Shown here piece by piece: positions 16,865 to 26,156 of a stretch of 64,000 bases of DNA (within the stretch, counting starts at the first letter, position 1; each line of letters starts with the position of its first letter). Below the pieces are notes generated by a model, which was not told where the DNA came from, ran no database searches, and worked only from the letters and a program-made list of their open reading frames with translations. Both the position numbers and the translations under genes were made by a program. The stretch lies in NCBI GenBank assembly GCA_045660745.1, contig JAZREJ010000039.1:1-64000 (forward strand), in the 5' to 3' direction. The stretch comes from RGIG6353 sp045660745. Its GTDB lineage: Bacteria; Bacillota; Clostridia; Oscillospirales; SIG627.

Positions 16865-17629
16865 ATGGGAACAACCTCATCTGACAAGCTTATTGAAAAG
16901 CTTGACAACAAAGACAAAATATTTATGGCATATATAGGACAGCTCACACATCCGAGACTTGCCTCAGCTTACTCTTCGGCAGGTGTTGACGTAGTACTTC
17001 TCGACCTTGAGCACGGTCCTTTCAATCCCGAAAACATTGGGGACATCGTTGCGGAATACAACGCTTTGAATTTCCCTGTAATCGCAAGAGTACAGGACTG
17101 CGAATACCACTGCATTTCAAAGTGCATTGACCAGGGGTGTGACGGAATACTCATTCCCCGCACCGAAACTCTTAAACAGGTAGAAACAGCAATTTCCTCT
17201 ATGCGTTTTCACCCTGTCGGAAAGAAAGGATGCGGAGGACGTGCGTGCCTCAGAGGTGACAGCATTGAAGAATTCAACAAAAAGCGCCTTATCTTTATAC
17301 AGATAGAATCCCCGCTCGGAGTTGAAACTCTTGATGAAATGCTTACAAAATTCGGGCATGAGATTGCAGGCGTTATCATCGGTCCGTATGACCTTTCAAT
17401 TATGTGCGAAGATGCCTTCAACTTTGAAGGCGAACTGTTCCTTGACTGTGTCAAGCGTACAATCGTTATAAGCCACGCCCACGGAAAGTCAGTTGGAATG
17501 TTCATGGATGACCTTGACGTTGCAAAGAAGTGGGCTGATTCAGGAATGAACATTTACTGGACCGCGCCCGAAGCTGTTGCACTTCAAATGGGGCTCCGAT
17601 CATTTACCGACGGTATAGCGAAACTTTAA
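16865..17629 (+). CDS. HpcH/HpaI (2-keto-3-deoxy acid) aldolase family protein
   Basis: This 254-residue class II aldolase of the HpcH/HpaI/citrate lyase fold should cleave a 2-keto-3-deoxy sugar acid or similar into pyruvate and an aldehyde. Visible motifs are VVLLDLEHGPF near residue 40, ARVQD, GILIPRTET, FIQIESPLGVETLDE with the metal-binding Glu, and VIIGPYDLS with the metal-binding Asp. The start at 16865 follows AAAGGAGAAAACAAAT. The 2-hydroxyacid dehydrogenase begins 9 bp later, which fits a sugar-acid breakdown pair. Confidence 0.92.
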   Translation: MGTTSSDKLIEKLDNKDKIFMAYIGQLTHPRLASAYSSAGVDVVLLDLEHGPFNPENIGDIVAEYNALNFPVIARVQDCEYHCISKCIDQGCDGILIPRTETLKQVETAISSMRFHPVGKKGCGGRACLRGDSIEEFNKKRLIFIQIESPLGVETLDEMLTKFGHEIAGVIIGPYDLSIMCEDAFNFEGELFLDCVKRTIVISHAHGKSVGMFMDDLDVAKKWADSGMNIYWTAPEAVALQMGLRSFTDGIAKL

Positions 17630-17638
17630 GGAGGAATT

Positions 17639-18580
17639 ATGCCCAAGGTACTTATTATTCGTCCTGAAAACGAGACGTACAAAAAAATACTTTCGGAAAA
17701 CGGATTCTCTTACAAATTCTGTGACAACAACGAAGCGGAAATTTTCGAAAAGGGTCAGGATGTCGAGGCGATAATATTCGCCCCCACGAAATTCACAAGC
17801 GAAACCTTTTCGCGCTTGCCGAAACTTAAAATCATCTCACGCACCGGAATAGGAATCGATACCGTCGACATCCCCGCCGCAACCGAGCACGGCGTTGCCG
17901 TTTGCAACTGTGCAAACTACGGCACGTATGATGTGGCAGAGCACACGGTTGCATTGCTTCTTTCGCTTATACACTCTATCCCTCGCTATGACGCAAACAT
18001 AAAAAAGGATAACGATTGGGGTACCTCAGATATACCGAATGCCGTAAGGCTTTGTGAAAAAAAGCTCGGAATTATAGGATTCGGAAGAATATCGCAATGG
18101 ATATGCCGAATGATGCGAGGCTTCGGAATGAAAATCGCGGTATCGGACCCTTATGCGAACCTTGAGCTTGCCAAAGAGCTAGGTGTAGAGGTTGTATCCT
18201 TCGATACTCTTCTTCAAAGCTCTGACATAATTTCCGTAAATGCGCCTTTGAATGACTCTACACGCCATATGATAAATGACGATGCCTTTTCAAAAATGAA
18301 AGACGGAGCGTATATCGTAAACACCAGCCGAGGCCCCCTTATTGACGAAGATGCGCTTATCAGAGCTCTTGAATCGGGGAAGCTCGCAGGCGCAGCGCTT
18401 GACGTATTTGAAAGCGAGCCATTTGAAAACGAAAACAAGCTCAGAAGCTTCAAAAACGTTGTTCTTACCCCCCACATCGCCTGGCGTTCTACAGAAGCCA
18501 TACGTGATCTTGAAATAGAGGTATGTGAAAACATCATTGATTTCTTTAATGGAAAGAAACCCAAAAACCAGCTTAATTAA
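17639..18580 (+). CDS. D-2-hydroxyacid dehydrogenase (SerA/glyoxylate reductase-like)
   Basis: The 313-residue protein has the NAD-binding GIIGFGRISQW motif, TGIGIDTVDIPAA, NTSRGPLID with the substrate-binding Arg, FESEPF with the catalytic Glu, and LTPHIAW with the catalytic His. It would reduce a 2-keto acid to a D-2-hydroxy acid or the reverse. It lacks the ACT domain of SerA. Cotranscription with the aldolase suggests it handles the product or precursor of that aldolase, such as tartronate semialdehyde-type compounds. Start follows AAGGAGGAATT. Confidence 0.93.
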   Translation: MPKVLIIRPENETYKKILSENGFSYKFCDNNEAEIFEKGQDVEAIIFAPTKFTSETFSRLPKLKIISRTGIGIDTVDIPAATEHGVAVCNCANYGTYDVAEHTVALLLSLIHSIPRYDANIKKDNDWGTSDIPNAVRLCEKKLGIIGFGRISQWICRMMRGFGMKIAVSDPYANLELAKELGVEVVSFDTLLQSSDIISVNAPLNDSTRHMINDDAFSKMKDGAYIVNTSRGPLIDEDALIRALESGKLAGAALDVFESEPFENENKLRSFKNVVLTPHIAWRSTEAIRDLEIEVCENIIDFFNGKKPKNQLN

Positions 18581-18587
18581 AAACAAG

Positions 18588-18622
18588 CGAGCGGAAATAT
18601 AGATCCGCTCGGTTTATATTAT
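18588..18622 (+). terminator. Terminator after the 2-hydroxyacid dehydrogenase
   Basis: CGAGCGGA and TCCGCTCG form a perfect 8-bp stem, followed by GTTTATATT. It separates this operon from the convergent symporter gene. Confidence 0.75.
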
Positions 18623-18664
18623 GAAAATATATTTTTCAGAAATGGTACAATAGCTTGAAAGTTT

Positions 18665-20026
18665 TTATAATGTAAATATACCGAAGGCACTGAGTACAGA
18701 CGAAATAAGTATGATAAGAATGAACACGGGTGCAATATACTTTATCATAACGTTGAAAAGCTTTTTACCTGCAAATTTTCCGTTGAGTTCAACCTCATCA
18801 CAAACCCATTTCGGCTTGACGATAAAGCCTACGCAAACACAAGTGAAGAATGCCGCAACAGGCATCATAATGCTATTTGAAATGAAATCGAAGAAATCGA
18901 GCATCTGCATACCAAGCAAGGTAAATGTATCGAAAAGGCTGTATCCGAGAGAAGAAATTGCTCCGAGTACTATCGAGAAAACAAATACGAGAAGGCTCGC
19001 CTTCTTTCTGGAAAGCTTGGTCTTATCCTGAATTACCGACACCACTGTTTCCATGAGGGAAATGGACGAAGTAAGGGCGGCAAAGAAGACCATCAGGAAG
19101 AATGCAAATCCTATAATGCTTCCACCTGTCATTCCGCCGAAGATCTTGGGAAGCACGTCAAACATGAGTCCGGGACCCTTTGATGACATGATCGCCTCAT
19201 TACCGTTTGCATACGAGAAGACAGCGGGAATGATCATAAGTCCCGCGAGGAATGCAACAACTGTGTCAAAAACCTCTATTTGACGGGTTGATTTTTCAAT
19301 TGAAATATCCTTCTTCATGTAAGAGCCGAAGGTTATCATAATACCCATTGCAAGTGACATGGAATAGAAGAGCTGTCCCATAGCGGCAACTACAGTTTTA
19401 ACAGAAAACTTTGAAAAGTCAGGCTTGAGATAATAAACAACTCCGTCCCATGAACGATCCATTGTAGCGATAGAGTATATTGAGATACCAAGTATGAGCA
19501 CGATAAGTACAGGCATCATGAATTTACTTACCTTTTCAATGCCCTTCTGTACTCCCAAAAGAACTATAACAGCAGTTATTGCAACAAACACAAAAAACCA
19601 AGCAAGAGGCTCGGCGGTGCTTCCTATAAAGCCGCCAAAAAAGTTTTCTCCCGCCATAGCTCTGCCGTCACCAACAACATACCCCGCCATGTACTTTGTG
19701 ACCCAACCGCCTATAACCGAATAATACGGAAGAATTATTGCCGGAATAAGTGCTGATATCCATCCAACAAAAGTAAATCTTTTGTCAAGCTTGCGATAAG
19801 CCTCAATCGGGCTCATACCGGTCTTACGTCCGATTGCCACCTCTGCTATCATGAGAGCAAATCCGAAGGTTACAGCAAGCAGTATGTAAACAAGCAAAAA
19901 TATACCTCCGCCATACTGAGCGGCAAGATAAGGAAATCTCCATATATTACCAAGTCCTACCGCAGAGCCGGCTGCAGCAAGCACAAATCCTATTTTACCT
20001 GTAAATGAGCTTCTTTTAGAATCCAT
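18665..20026 (-). CDS. Sodium-dependent transporter, NSS/SNF family
   Basis: This 453-residue integral membrane protein belongs to the neurotransmitter:sodium symporter family. The N-terminal signature GSAVGLGNIWRFPYLAAQYGGG (residues about 16-37) carries the TM1 sodium and substrate site, and about eleven further hydrophobic segments follow, as in LeuT, MhsT and TnaT. It likely imports an amino acid with sodium. The start follows AAAGGAGAATATA. It is a single-gene unit, divergent from the NAT-like operon at 20214. Substrate unknown. Confidence 0.95.
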   Translation of the reverse strand: MDSKRSSFTGKIGFVLAAAGSAVGLGNIWRFPYLAAQYGGGIFLLVYILLAVTFGFALMIAEVAIGRKTGMSPIEAYRKLDKRFTFVGWISALIPAIILPYYSVIGGWVTKYMAGYVVGDGRAMAGENFFGGFIGSTAEPLAWFFVFVAITAVIVLLGVQKGIEKVSKFMMPVLIVLILGISIYSIATMDRSWDGVVYYLKPDFSKFSVKTVVAAMGQLFYSMSLAMGIMITFGSYMKKDISIEKSTRQIEVFDTVVAFLAGLMIIPAVFSYANGNEAIMSSKGPGLMFDVLPKIFGGMTGGSIIGFAFFLMVFFAALTSSISLMETVVSVIQDKTKLSRKKASLLVFVFSIVLGAISSLGYSLFDTFTLLGMQMLDFFDFISNSIMMPVAAFFTCVCVGFIVKPKWVCDEVELNGKFAGKKLFNVMIKYIAPVFILIILISSVLSAFGIFTL

Positions 20027-20147
20027 TATATTCTCCTTTCTCGAATTGAAATATCAAAATCTTATATATTATGCCATAAAAGCACAAAAATTTCAAGTAC
20101 TTTAAAAAATAATATAAATTAAAATGCTTATTTTCTAAAATTTAGTA

Positions 20148-20176
20148 TTGATTTTTTAATCAACATGAAATAAAAT
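20148..20176 (+). promoter_or_regulatory. Promoter of the NAT-like/ceramidase-like/AKR operon
   Basis: TTGATT (20148-20153), 17 bp, TAAAAT (20171-20176). The -35 overlaps a small inverted repeat TTGATT-TTTT-AATCAA that could bind a regulator. Confidence 0.55.
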
Positions 20177-20213
20177 AAATTAAACCATTCACTGAAGCAT
20201 TAAGGAGTAAAGC

Positions 20214-21395
20214 ATGAAGTCGTTTGAGCAATTTTGTATTGACCTAAACATTAAGCAAGAAGAAAAGCTACGCGCACATTACGAAAAAGGTGTTGCGCTT
20301 TATCTTGAAAAGGGCAACTTCGCATTTGACCGCGACAGAATAATACTTTTTAATCATAAATACAACATATTCCCGAATTGGCTATCCGATGTGCTTGCGG
20401 CGGCAATTGAAGTGGAAAAGGACGAGGATCTTAAGGTTTTCGTTTATATGCTTGCAGAGTTTCTTGACTCACGCGACGACCTTACGCTTCTTGAAATGCC
20501 AAACCGTGAAAGCCTTACAACCGACTATGCGCCTATGTTTTCATTCCTCTATTTTCTTGAAGAGATGATAGAGGATATGACTCGTCGGGAGATTCCGTTT
20601 GAGGTTATCTGCACGACTCTTCAAGGCTTTGACACCGAGATACACGACTACTACAGGCTATACGGAAGAGGCGGCGTGAGAATATATTACGCATGGTTTG
20701 CCCTCTTTATAAGACGTGAGCTTCTCCGAGTCGGACGCTTCCAGTTCAACATTACAAAGCTTGACCACCCTGTCAGAGTTTATGAGAAGGACGGGGACGT
20801 AAAGATACTTGCAGACAACGTTGACTTGCACGTAAACGGAATGGTATTCGGCTCTGCGGGTCAGGACGACGAAGAAGGGCGTTACCACGCAGATATCGAA
20901 GAGGGTGACGGATTTGTGAGAGGATACGCCGCAAACGAGCTTGGTGAATTCACCCCTGAAAAAGTCACTCTTACAGGCTACACCGAGAGAATAAGACAGG
21001 GAGACGACATTATAGGTGTTCATATTCCCTCCGACGGTCCTCTTGACTATGAGTACAGCGAGGAATCCTACAAGAATGCTTGGGAGGTATTCAACCACGC
21101 CTTCCCGGAAAAGAATTTCAAGGCGTTCAACTGCTTCTCATGGCTTCTTGAAAAGAGACTACGAGGAATTATGGGACGTGACACAAACATAACACGCTTT
21201 GCGGATAAATACGCAGCATATCCCATAAAATCAAAGGGGACTGCGATATACTCATTCTTGTTCAACCAACCCAAACCCTGCGCCCCCGAGCTTCTCCCCG
21301 AGGAATCATCCATGCACAGACTTGTAAAAAAATATCTTATGGAGGGTAATTTCTTTCACGAGAAGGGTGGATTCATCCTTCCTGAAAAGATTTGA
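20214..21395 (+). CDS. NAT_N/GNAT_C-like acyltransferase-domain protein
   Basis: This 393-residue cytoplasmic protein is not a classical GNAT but appears to be of the two-domain acyltransferase-like family (NAT_N plus GNAT-like C-terminal domain), an assignment from memory. Key stretches are LLRVGRFQFN (171-179), GDDIIGVHIPSDGPL (263-277) and FKAFNCFSWLL (302-312). The same order of motifs occurs in the C-terminal half of the amidohydrolase fusion at 57425. The start follows TAAGGAGTAAAGC. It is first in an operon with a ceramidase-like hydrolase and an aldo-keto reductase. Acyl donor and acceptor are unknown. Confidence 0.65.
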   Translation: MKSFEQFCIDLNIKQEEKLRAHYEKGVALYLEKGNFAFDRDRIILFNHKYNIFPNWLSDVLAAAIEVEKDEDLKVFVYMLAEFLDSRDDLTLLEMPNRESLTTDYAPMFSFLYFLEEMIEDMTRREIPFEVICTTLQGFDTEIHDYYRLYGRGGVRIYYAWFALFIRRELLRVGRFQFNITKLDHPVRVYEKDGDVKILADNVDLHVNGMVFGSAGQDDEEGRYHADIEEGDGFVRGYAANELGEFTPEKVTLTGYTERIRQGDDIIGVHIPSDGPLDYEYSEESYKNAWEVFNHAFPEKNFKAFNCFSWLLEKRLRGIMGRDTNITRFADKYAAYPIKSKGTAIYSFLFNQPKPCAPELLPEESSMHRLVKKYLMEGNFFHEKGGFILPEKI

Positions 21396-21400
21396 ACTTT

Positions 21401-22720
21401 ATGAAAGCAGCATTTTACGAAAGCGATATAACTCCGCCTCTCGGTGCTTACATGGCGGGCGAACACTATCCGATTTTCGCACACGATATCCATGACAAGA
21501 TATTTGCAAAATCTCTTGTTATTGAGCAAGACGGAGAATACGCCGTCATCATTGCCGTTGACGTGTGCGAATTTCCAAACGGTCTTTACGAAAAAGCAAC
21601 TGAGAGAATCGAAGCATACACAGGCATTAAGCCTGAGCGTGTGTCGATAACGGCAACTCACGCACATTGCGGTGCACCTGTTACCGATTCCGAATACATC
21701 GGTTGTTATTCAGACAAAATCTACACCGACATATTCAACAGGCTTGTCGCGGACTCGGCTATCCTCGCTTACAAGCGTCTTGCGGATGCCTCAGCCTCCT
21801 TCTCGGCGATAGAGACTGACGTTGGAAACAGCCGTTGCTGGCTCTACGATGACGGAATATATAAAACGGGTCCTGCCGATTTGAAGCACGCGATCTGCCC
21901 CATTGCGGAAATTGACCATGAGCTTACCTGTCTTTTCTTTGAGCGTGACGGCAAGAAAATAGGCGCTGTTATCAACTACCCCTGTCACCAGGACTCGGTT
22001 TACGGAGACCCGAACGTACCGGGTGAAGGCTTGGGGGAATTCGCGGGGCATAGCGGAGATATGGCAAGTGTCATTTCAAAGCATTTAAAAGAAGAATACG
22101 GAAGCGATTTTGTTTCTCTTTTTCTCATAGGTCCGTCAGGCGACGTTGCACTCCGAGGACCGTTTCCCCTCGGCAAGCCGCCACGCAGAGGACATATTGA
22201 GTTTGGTACTGCCCTTGCGGAGTTTACAAAAAAGGCGGCTGAGAGCCTCATCCCGATTTCGGGCAAGCTTTCCGTTATATCGGAGGACGTTATTTGCAAA
22301 AAAAGAAAGCTTTCACGGGAGCAATTCCATGCGGAAATGAAAAAGTGTCTTGGCGACACGCCTGAAGAAATGAAGCTTTTTGCGGTAAATCTTCTCTCGG
22401 CATACTATTTTTGTGACAGAGAAGACACAAAGCTTATGCGCATAAAAATAATTTCCATCGGTAACTTTGCGCTCTACGTATACCCCGGTGAAATCTTCTC
22501 GGTATACGGTCTTAACACAAAACAGAATTCCCCCTTCAAATACAATATGGTTGCGGAAAATTCAAACTGTCTTGGAGGCTACCTTCCCGTTCCCGAAGCA
22601 TTTGCCGAAAACTCAAATCTATATGAAGCAAAGCTCTCATACTGCAGCTTCGCCGTTCCCGAGACCGCAGACCTTCTCTACGAAAAAATGATGAATCTTG
22701 CAAAGGAAATTAAAAAATGA
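21401..22720 (+). CDS. Neutral ceramidase-like hydrolase
   Basis: The 439-residue protein resembles the catalytic domain of the neutral/alkaline non-lysosomal ceramidase family, zinc amidases that release fatty acids from N-acyl sphingoids. Matches are SDITPPLGAYMAGE (8-21), SITATHAHCGAP (82-93) in place of the usual THTHSGP, NYPCHQDSV (192-200) and GPSGDV. No signal peptide is present and the C-terminal Ig-like domain of true ceramidases is missing, so this is an intracellular hydrolase of the same fold, perhaps on another amide or ester. It begins 5 bp after the NAT-like gene and overlaps the next gene by ATGA. Confidence 0.78.
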   Translation: MKAAFYESDITPPLGAYMAGEHYPIFAHDIHDKIFAKSLVIEQDGEYAVIIAVDVCEFPNGLYEKATERIEAYTGIKPERVSITATHAHCGAPVTDSEYIGCYSDKIYTDIFNRLVADSAILAYKRLADASASFSAIETDVGNSRCWLYDDGIYKTGPADLKHAICPIAEIDHELTCLFFERDGKKIGAVINYPCHQDSVYGDPNVPGEGLGEFAGHSGDMASVISKHLKEEYGSDFVSLFLIGPSGDVALRGPFPLGKPPRRGHIEFGTALAEFTKKAAESLIPISGKLSVISEDVICKKRKLSREQFHAEMKKCLGDTPEEMKLFAVNLLSAYYFCDREDTKLMRIKIISIGNFALYVYPGEIFSVYGLNTKQNSPFKYNMVAENSNCLGGYLPVPEAFAENSNLYEAKLSYCSFAVPETADLLYEKMMNLAKEIKK

Positions 22721-23655
22721 AATATTCGGAAGCACTGAGAAAAAACAGCTCAAAAATTCTTCTCGGCACAGCTTACTTCGGTGACACCATCAGTGAGGAG
22801 ACCGCTTTTGAAATAATGGACCTCTTTTATGAAATGGGAGGACGTCACATTGACACGGCGCGTCTTTATGCCGACGGACGCGCGGAGGAGGTAGTCGGAC
22901 GCTGGCTCAAGAGCCGAGCGCACACGGATATGTTCATTTCCTCGAAGGGTGGCTACTATGACAGCGATGCGGGGGAAGCACCGAGGCTTGATGAAGCGAG
23001 CATCAGACTTGACCTTGAAAAATCCCTTACAGCCCTTGGAGTGAAAACACTTGACTACTACTGGCTTCACAGGGATGACGAGTCAAAGCCCGTTGGAGAA
23101 ATAATCACCTACATGAACAAATTCTTCAGGGAAGGAAAAATCAAACGCTTCGGAGCCTCTAACTGGACCGCAAAGAGAATCGACGAGGCAAACATCTGGG
23201 CGACGAGATACGGACTTCACGGCTTTTCCTCAAGTCAGATACGCTTCAATCCCGCATTCTGCAAGGGTGAGAGAGGCGGACTTGTAGGAATGGACGAGAC
23301 GGAATTTGCCTACTATAAGGGAACGAAAATGCCTGTTATCGCATACTCTTCACAGGCTAAGGGCTTCTTCTCCAAGATGGCGGAAAAGGGTGAGAGTGCT
23401 CTGTCCGAAAAAGCGCGCACTCGATACCTCTGTGAAGAAAATTTAAGACGAGTTGAGGTTCTCAAGGCTCTTGCCAAAAAGTATAATTGCTCTGTTGCCT
23501 CGGTAATATGTGCTGCATTTTGCTCCTTTGATACCCCTGAGGTCTTCCCCATCATCGGAGGTAAAAACACAGATCAAGTCAAGGACTCACTCCTCGGTGC
23601 TGATATCACACTCGAAAAAGACGAGCTTCGCGAAATATTCAAGCTTGACATTTAA
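22717..23655 (+). CDS. Aldo/keto reductase
   Basis: The 312-residue TIM-barrel oxidoreductase shows the AKR catalytic set: Asp46 and Tyr51 in GGRHIDTARLYADG, Lys77 in SSKGG and His118 in YYWLHRDD. NAD(P)H binding is suggested by the C-terminal PIIGGKNTDQVKDSL stretch. It starts inside the last codon of the ceramidase-like gene (ATGA overlap), so translation is coupled, and the operon ends at a strong terminator right after it. The substrate may be an aldehyde or sugar linked to the upstream hydrolase. Confidence 0.94.
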   Translation: MKYSEALRKNSSKILLGTAYFGDTISEETAFEIMDLFYEMGGRHIDTARLYADGRAEEVVGRWLKSRAHTDMFISSKGGYYDSDAGEAPRLDEASIRLDLEKSLTALGVKTLDYYWLHRDDESKPVGEIITYMNKFFREGKIKRFGASNWTAKRIDEANIWATRYGLHGFSSSQIRFNPAFCKGERGGLVGMDETEFAYYKGTKMPVIAYSSQAKGFFSKMAEKGESALSEKARTRYLCEENLRRVEVLKALAKKYNCSVASVICAAFCSFDTPEVFPIIGGKNTDQVKDSLLGADITLEKDELREIFKLDI

Positions 23656-23662
23656 GCTCCTT

Positions 23663-23696
23663 CTCCCTCCCGATGCGGGAGGGAGATTTTTGTTTT
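23663..23696 (+). terminator. Terminator of the NAT-like/ceramidase-like/AKR operon
   Basis: CTCCCTCCCG, ATG, CGGGAGGGAG forms a GC-rich 10-bp stem followed by ATTTTTGTTTT. Confidence 0.92.
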
Positions 23697-23748
23697 AGGT
23701 CCACAGTGTGCACGGGTAAGATTATCCCCACAATTTTATCCTCTTCTA

Positions 23749-23777
23749 TTGACTTTTTTCGTCTAAAATATTAAACT
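23749..23777 (+). promoter_or_regulatory. Promoter of the metallophosphoesterase operon
   Basis: TTGACT (23749-23754), 17 bp, TAAACT (23772-23777), about 25 bp before the start codon. Confidence 0.5.
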
Positions 23778-23804
23778 ATTATTATAACGTTATTAGGAGG
23801 CAAT

Positions 23805-24704
23805 ATGAAATTTTTACTTTTTTCAGACCTTCACTACGGCCCCGGGCTTTTCAAAACGCTTGAGTGGGAGGCACTTCACACCTTCCAAAGACGTGCTGAG
23901 GAAACGGGCTGTGAAATGATAATTCATGCAGGCGACTTCTGTCACAGACCTCTCGAATCTGAGGAATTCATAAAGGCATACAACAATTTCCACATTCCCT
24001 CCTATCACTGCCTTGGCAACCACGATATGGACGGAGCGGATATGACTGATACCGTGCGCCTTTACAATATGCCAAATGACTATTACTTCTTTGAGAAGGG
24101 AGGATACCGATTTATCATTCTTAACACAAGCTATATCAAGGATGGTGACGACTTCATCAAGTATTCTCACGCAAATTACTTCCGTTATCCCGACCGCGAC
24201 ATGATGCCTCCCATTGAAATCGAATGGCTTCGCGAGACAATCGACTCATCCTCCCTGCCCTGCATTCTCATAAGCCACGTTTCATTTGACCGTATAAACG
24301 GCATGAAAAACAGACTTGAGGTGCTGGACATTATAGACAAGGCAAACGAGAAAAGACCGTACTCGGTGCTCATGTGCATAAACGGACACCATCACAGAGA
24401 TTACCTGAGTATTATGAGGGGCGTTATATACTACGACGTTATCAGTGCCTCTCAGGACTGGATAGGCCCACACAACGGATTCTCTAAGGAAGAGTGCGAA
24501 AAGGTTCTCAATTTAAAGCACACCATTGCTTTCAACGACCCGCTTCACGCAATAGTTACGCTTGAAGGAACTACCGTCACGGTTGAAGGAATGGAAAGCT
24601 CTTACTATCTTGGCGTTGACCATAAGCGTGTGGGACTTAGCCCATATGACGGAGCGGGAAGACCTCTCTCGCCCGCAGTTCAATCTTTTAAGGTAACAGT
24701 GTAA
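23805..24704 (+). CDS. Calcineurin-like metallophosphoesterase
   Basis: The 299-residue protein has the full binuclear metal signature: SDLHYG (Asp8, His10), HAGDF (Asp44), GNHD (Asn72, His73), LISH (His158) and NGHHHRDY (His195, His197). It hydrolyses a phosphomonoester or diester. No signal peptide, so it is cytoplasmic. Start follows TAGGAGGCAAT. The next gene starts immediately after its stop codon and encodes a PlsC-like acyltransferase, followed by a PAP2 phosphatase, so a phospholipid or polyprenyl-phosphate intermediate is a plausible substrate. That link is an inference from context. Confidence 0.93.
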   Translation: MKFLLFSDLHYGPGLFKTLEWEALHTFQRRAEETGCEMIIHAGDFCHRPLESEEFIKAYNNFHIPSYHCLGNHDMDGADMTDTVRLYNMPNDYYFFEKGGYRFIILNTSYIKDGDDFIKYSHANYFRYPDRDMMPPIEIEWLRETIDSSSLPCILISHVSFDRINGMKNRLEVLDIIDKANEKRPYSVLMCINGHHHRDYLSIMRGVIYYDVISASQDWIGPHNGFSKEECEKVLNLKHTIAFNDPLHAIVTLEGTTVTVEGMESSYYLGVDHKRVGLSPYDGAGRPLSPAVQSFKVTV

Positions 24705-25454
24705 ATGAAAAAAATTAAATCAAAAAATCCTCTTTTTAAATTCATCAAGTTGGGCATACGCTTCTTTTTTCAAAAGAATGAGGTTATCGGCCTTGACACC
24801 CTTCCAGACGAGCCTGTCGTATTTGTAGCAAATCACACGCAGATGAACGGACCTCTTGTTGCAGAATTCTATATCCCGAACAGATACACATGGTGTAATG
24901 CGGAAATGATGAGCATACGCGAAGTACCCGCTTATTCCTACAAGGATTTTTGGTCCGAAAAGCCAAAATGGACACGTCCGTTTTATAAACTACTCTCGTA
25001 TATAATTGCAATTCCGGCATCTTTCATTTTCACACATGCAAACACAATTCCCGTTTATCGAGACACGCGCATACTCACGACCTTTCGGTTGACGATTGAA
25101 ACACTTTGCGACGATATGAATGTGGTAATTTTTCCTGAGCATCACGTTAAGAACAACAATATCGTGTATGAATTCCAAAAGAATTTTGTCGACGTTGCAA
25201 GACTTTACTACAAAAAAACAAACAAGGAGCTTTTGTTCGTTCCTGTCTATATTGCTCCTGCTTTAAAAAAGTCTTATATCGGAAAGCCAATAAGATATTC
25301 GCACGATAACCCCCCCGACGAGGAAAGGTCTCGCATAGCCGATTACCTCTCAAGCGAGATTACAGAAACGGCGCGAGCGCTTCCTCTTCATACGGTAGTT
25401 CCGTACGAAAACATTCCAAAAAAGGATTATCCGAAAAACAAGGAGAGCCAATGA
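24705..25454 (+). CDS. PlsC-like lysophospholipid acyltransferase
   Basis: The 249-residue protein resembles 1-acyl-glycerol-3-phosphate acyltransferases. The catalytic-type motif reads FVANHTQMNGP, where the canonical H-x4-D has Gly instead of Asp at the last place; the second conserved block is IFPEHHVKNNN in place of FPEG. A hydrophobic stretch around residues 95-110 may associate with the membrane. Similar NHxQxxGP variants are, as far as I recall, found in other Clostridia, so it is probably a subfamily rather than a dead enzyme. It abuts the phosphoesterase (0 bp) and overlaps the PAP2 gene by 4 bp. Confidence 0.82.
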   Translation: MKKIKSKNPLFKFIKLGIRFFFQKNEVIGLDTLPDEPVVFVANHTQMNGPLVAEFYIPNRYTWCNAEMMSIREVPAYSYKDFWSEKPKWTRPFYKLLSYIIAIPASFIFTHANTIPVYRDTRILTTFRLTIETLCDDMNVVIFPEHHVKNNNIVYEFQKNFVDVARLYYKKTNKELLFVPVYIAPALKKSYIGKPIRYSHDNPPDEERSRIADYLSSEITETARALPLHTVVPYENIPKKDYPKNKESQ

Positions 25455-26125
25455 GAAAACCGACTGTTGATTATTCGGGATTCAGACCCTCAAAGCTGAA
25501 TGACCCTCGCTTCTCACACCTGAAGCTTCTCGGCGGATGGATAGTATATTTTATTATGTACTTTTTGACAGAACAGCTGATACCGCTCGAACGATGTGTT
25601 GAGGTACATAGTTTTTTAGATGACATCATCCCATTTAACGAATACTTTTTGATAGCCTATGTAGGATGGTACTTCTTGATAATATGGTCACTTCTCTATT
25701 TTATGTTCTACAACGTAGAAAATTTCAAGAGACTGCAAATCTTTATCATTGTAACACAGGTAGTCGCAACAATTATTTACATAGTGATACCAAGCTGTCA
25801 AAACCTTCGTCCCGAGGTGTTTCCGAGAGATAATTTTCTTACAGACTGCGTGAAGATACTTTATTCCGCCGATACAAACACAGGTGTATGCCCGTCACTT
25901 CACTGCGCTTATTCGATAGGTATCGCATCGGTGTGGCTCAAGGAGAAGGAGTCAAGCATATATACCCGCATATTCGTAGTTATATTCTGTACACTTGTAT
26001 GCTTGTCAACAATGTTCGTCAAGCAGCATTCGGCTGTAGATTTTTTTGCAGCGATTCCCGTATGTATACTTGCCGAAATTATCGCTTGCGGCTCATGGTG
26101 GAAGAAAAAATTCAAAAAAGCATAA
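25451..26125 (+). CDS. PAP2-superfamily membrane phosphatase
   Basis: The 224-residue protein has about six transmembrane helices and the PAP2 motifs VCPSLHCAYS (P-S-x-H) and KQHSAVDFFAA (S-x6-H-S-x-x-D-like) near the C-terminus. Members dephosphorylate phosphatidate, undecaprenyl pyrophosphate or related lipid phosphates at the membrane. Translation is coupled to the acyltransferase by ATGA overlap. Together the three-gene unit suggests phosphatidate or lipid-carrier metabolism. Confidence 0.9.
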   Translation: MRKPTVDYSGFRPSKLNDPRFSHLKLLGGWIVYFIMYFLTEQLIPLERCVEVHSFLDDIIPFNEYFLIAYVGWYFLIIWSLLYFMFYNVENFKRLQIFIIVTQVVATIIYIVIPSCQNLRPEVFPRDNFLTDCVKILYSADTNTGVCPSLHCAYSIGIASVWLKEKESSIYTRIFVVIFCTLVCLSTMFVKQHSAVDFFAAIPVCILAEIIACGSWWKKKFKKA

Positions 26126-26156
26126 TTTAACGCGTCCCGAGGGACGGCTTATTTCT

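Noticed and set aside
26131..26146. CGTCCCGAGGGACG hairpin between the PAP2 and nitrilase-GDPD genes
   Set aside because: The loop is too small for the full stem and only interrupted Ts follow; termination here is too uncertain to list.
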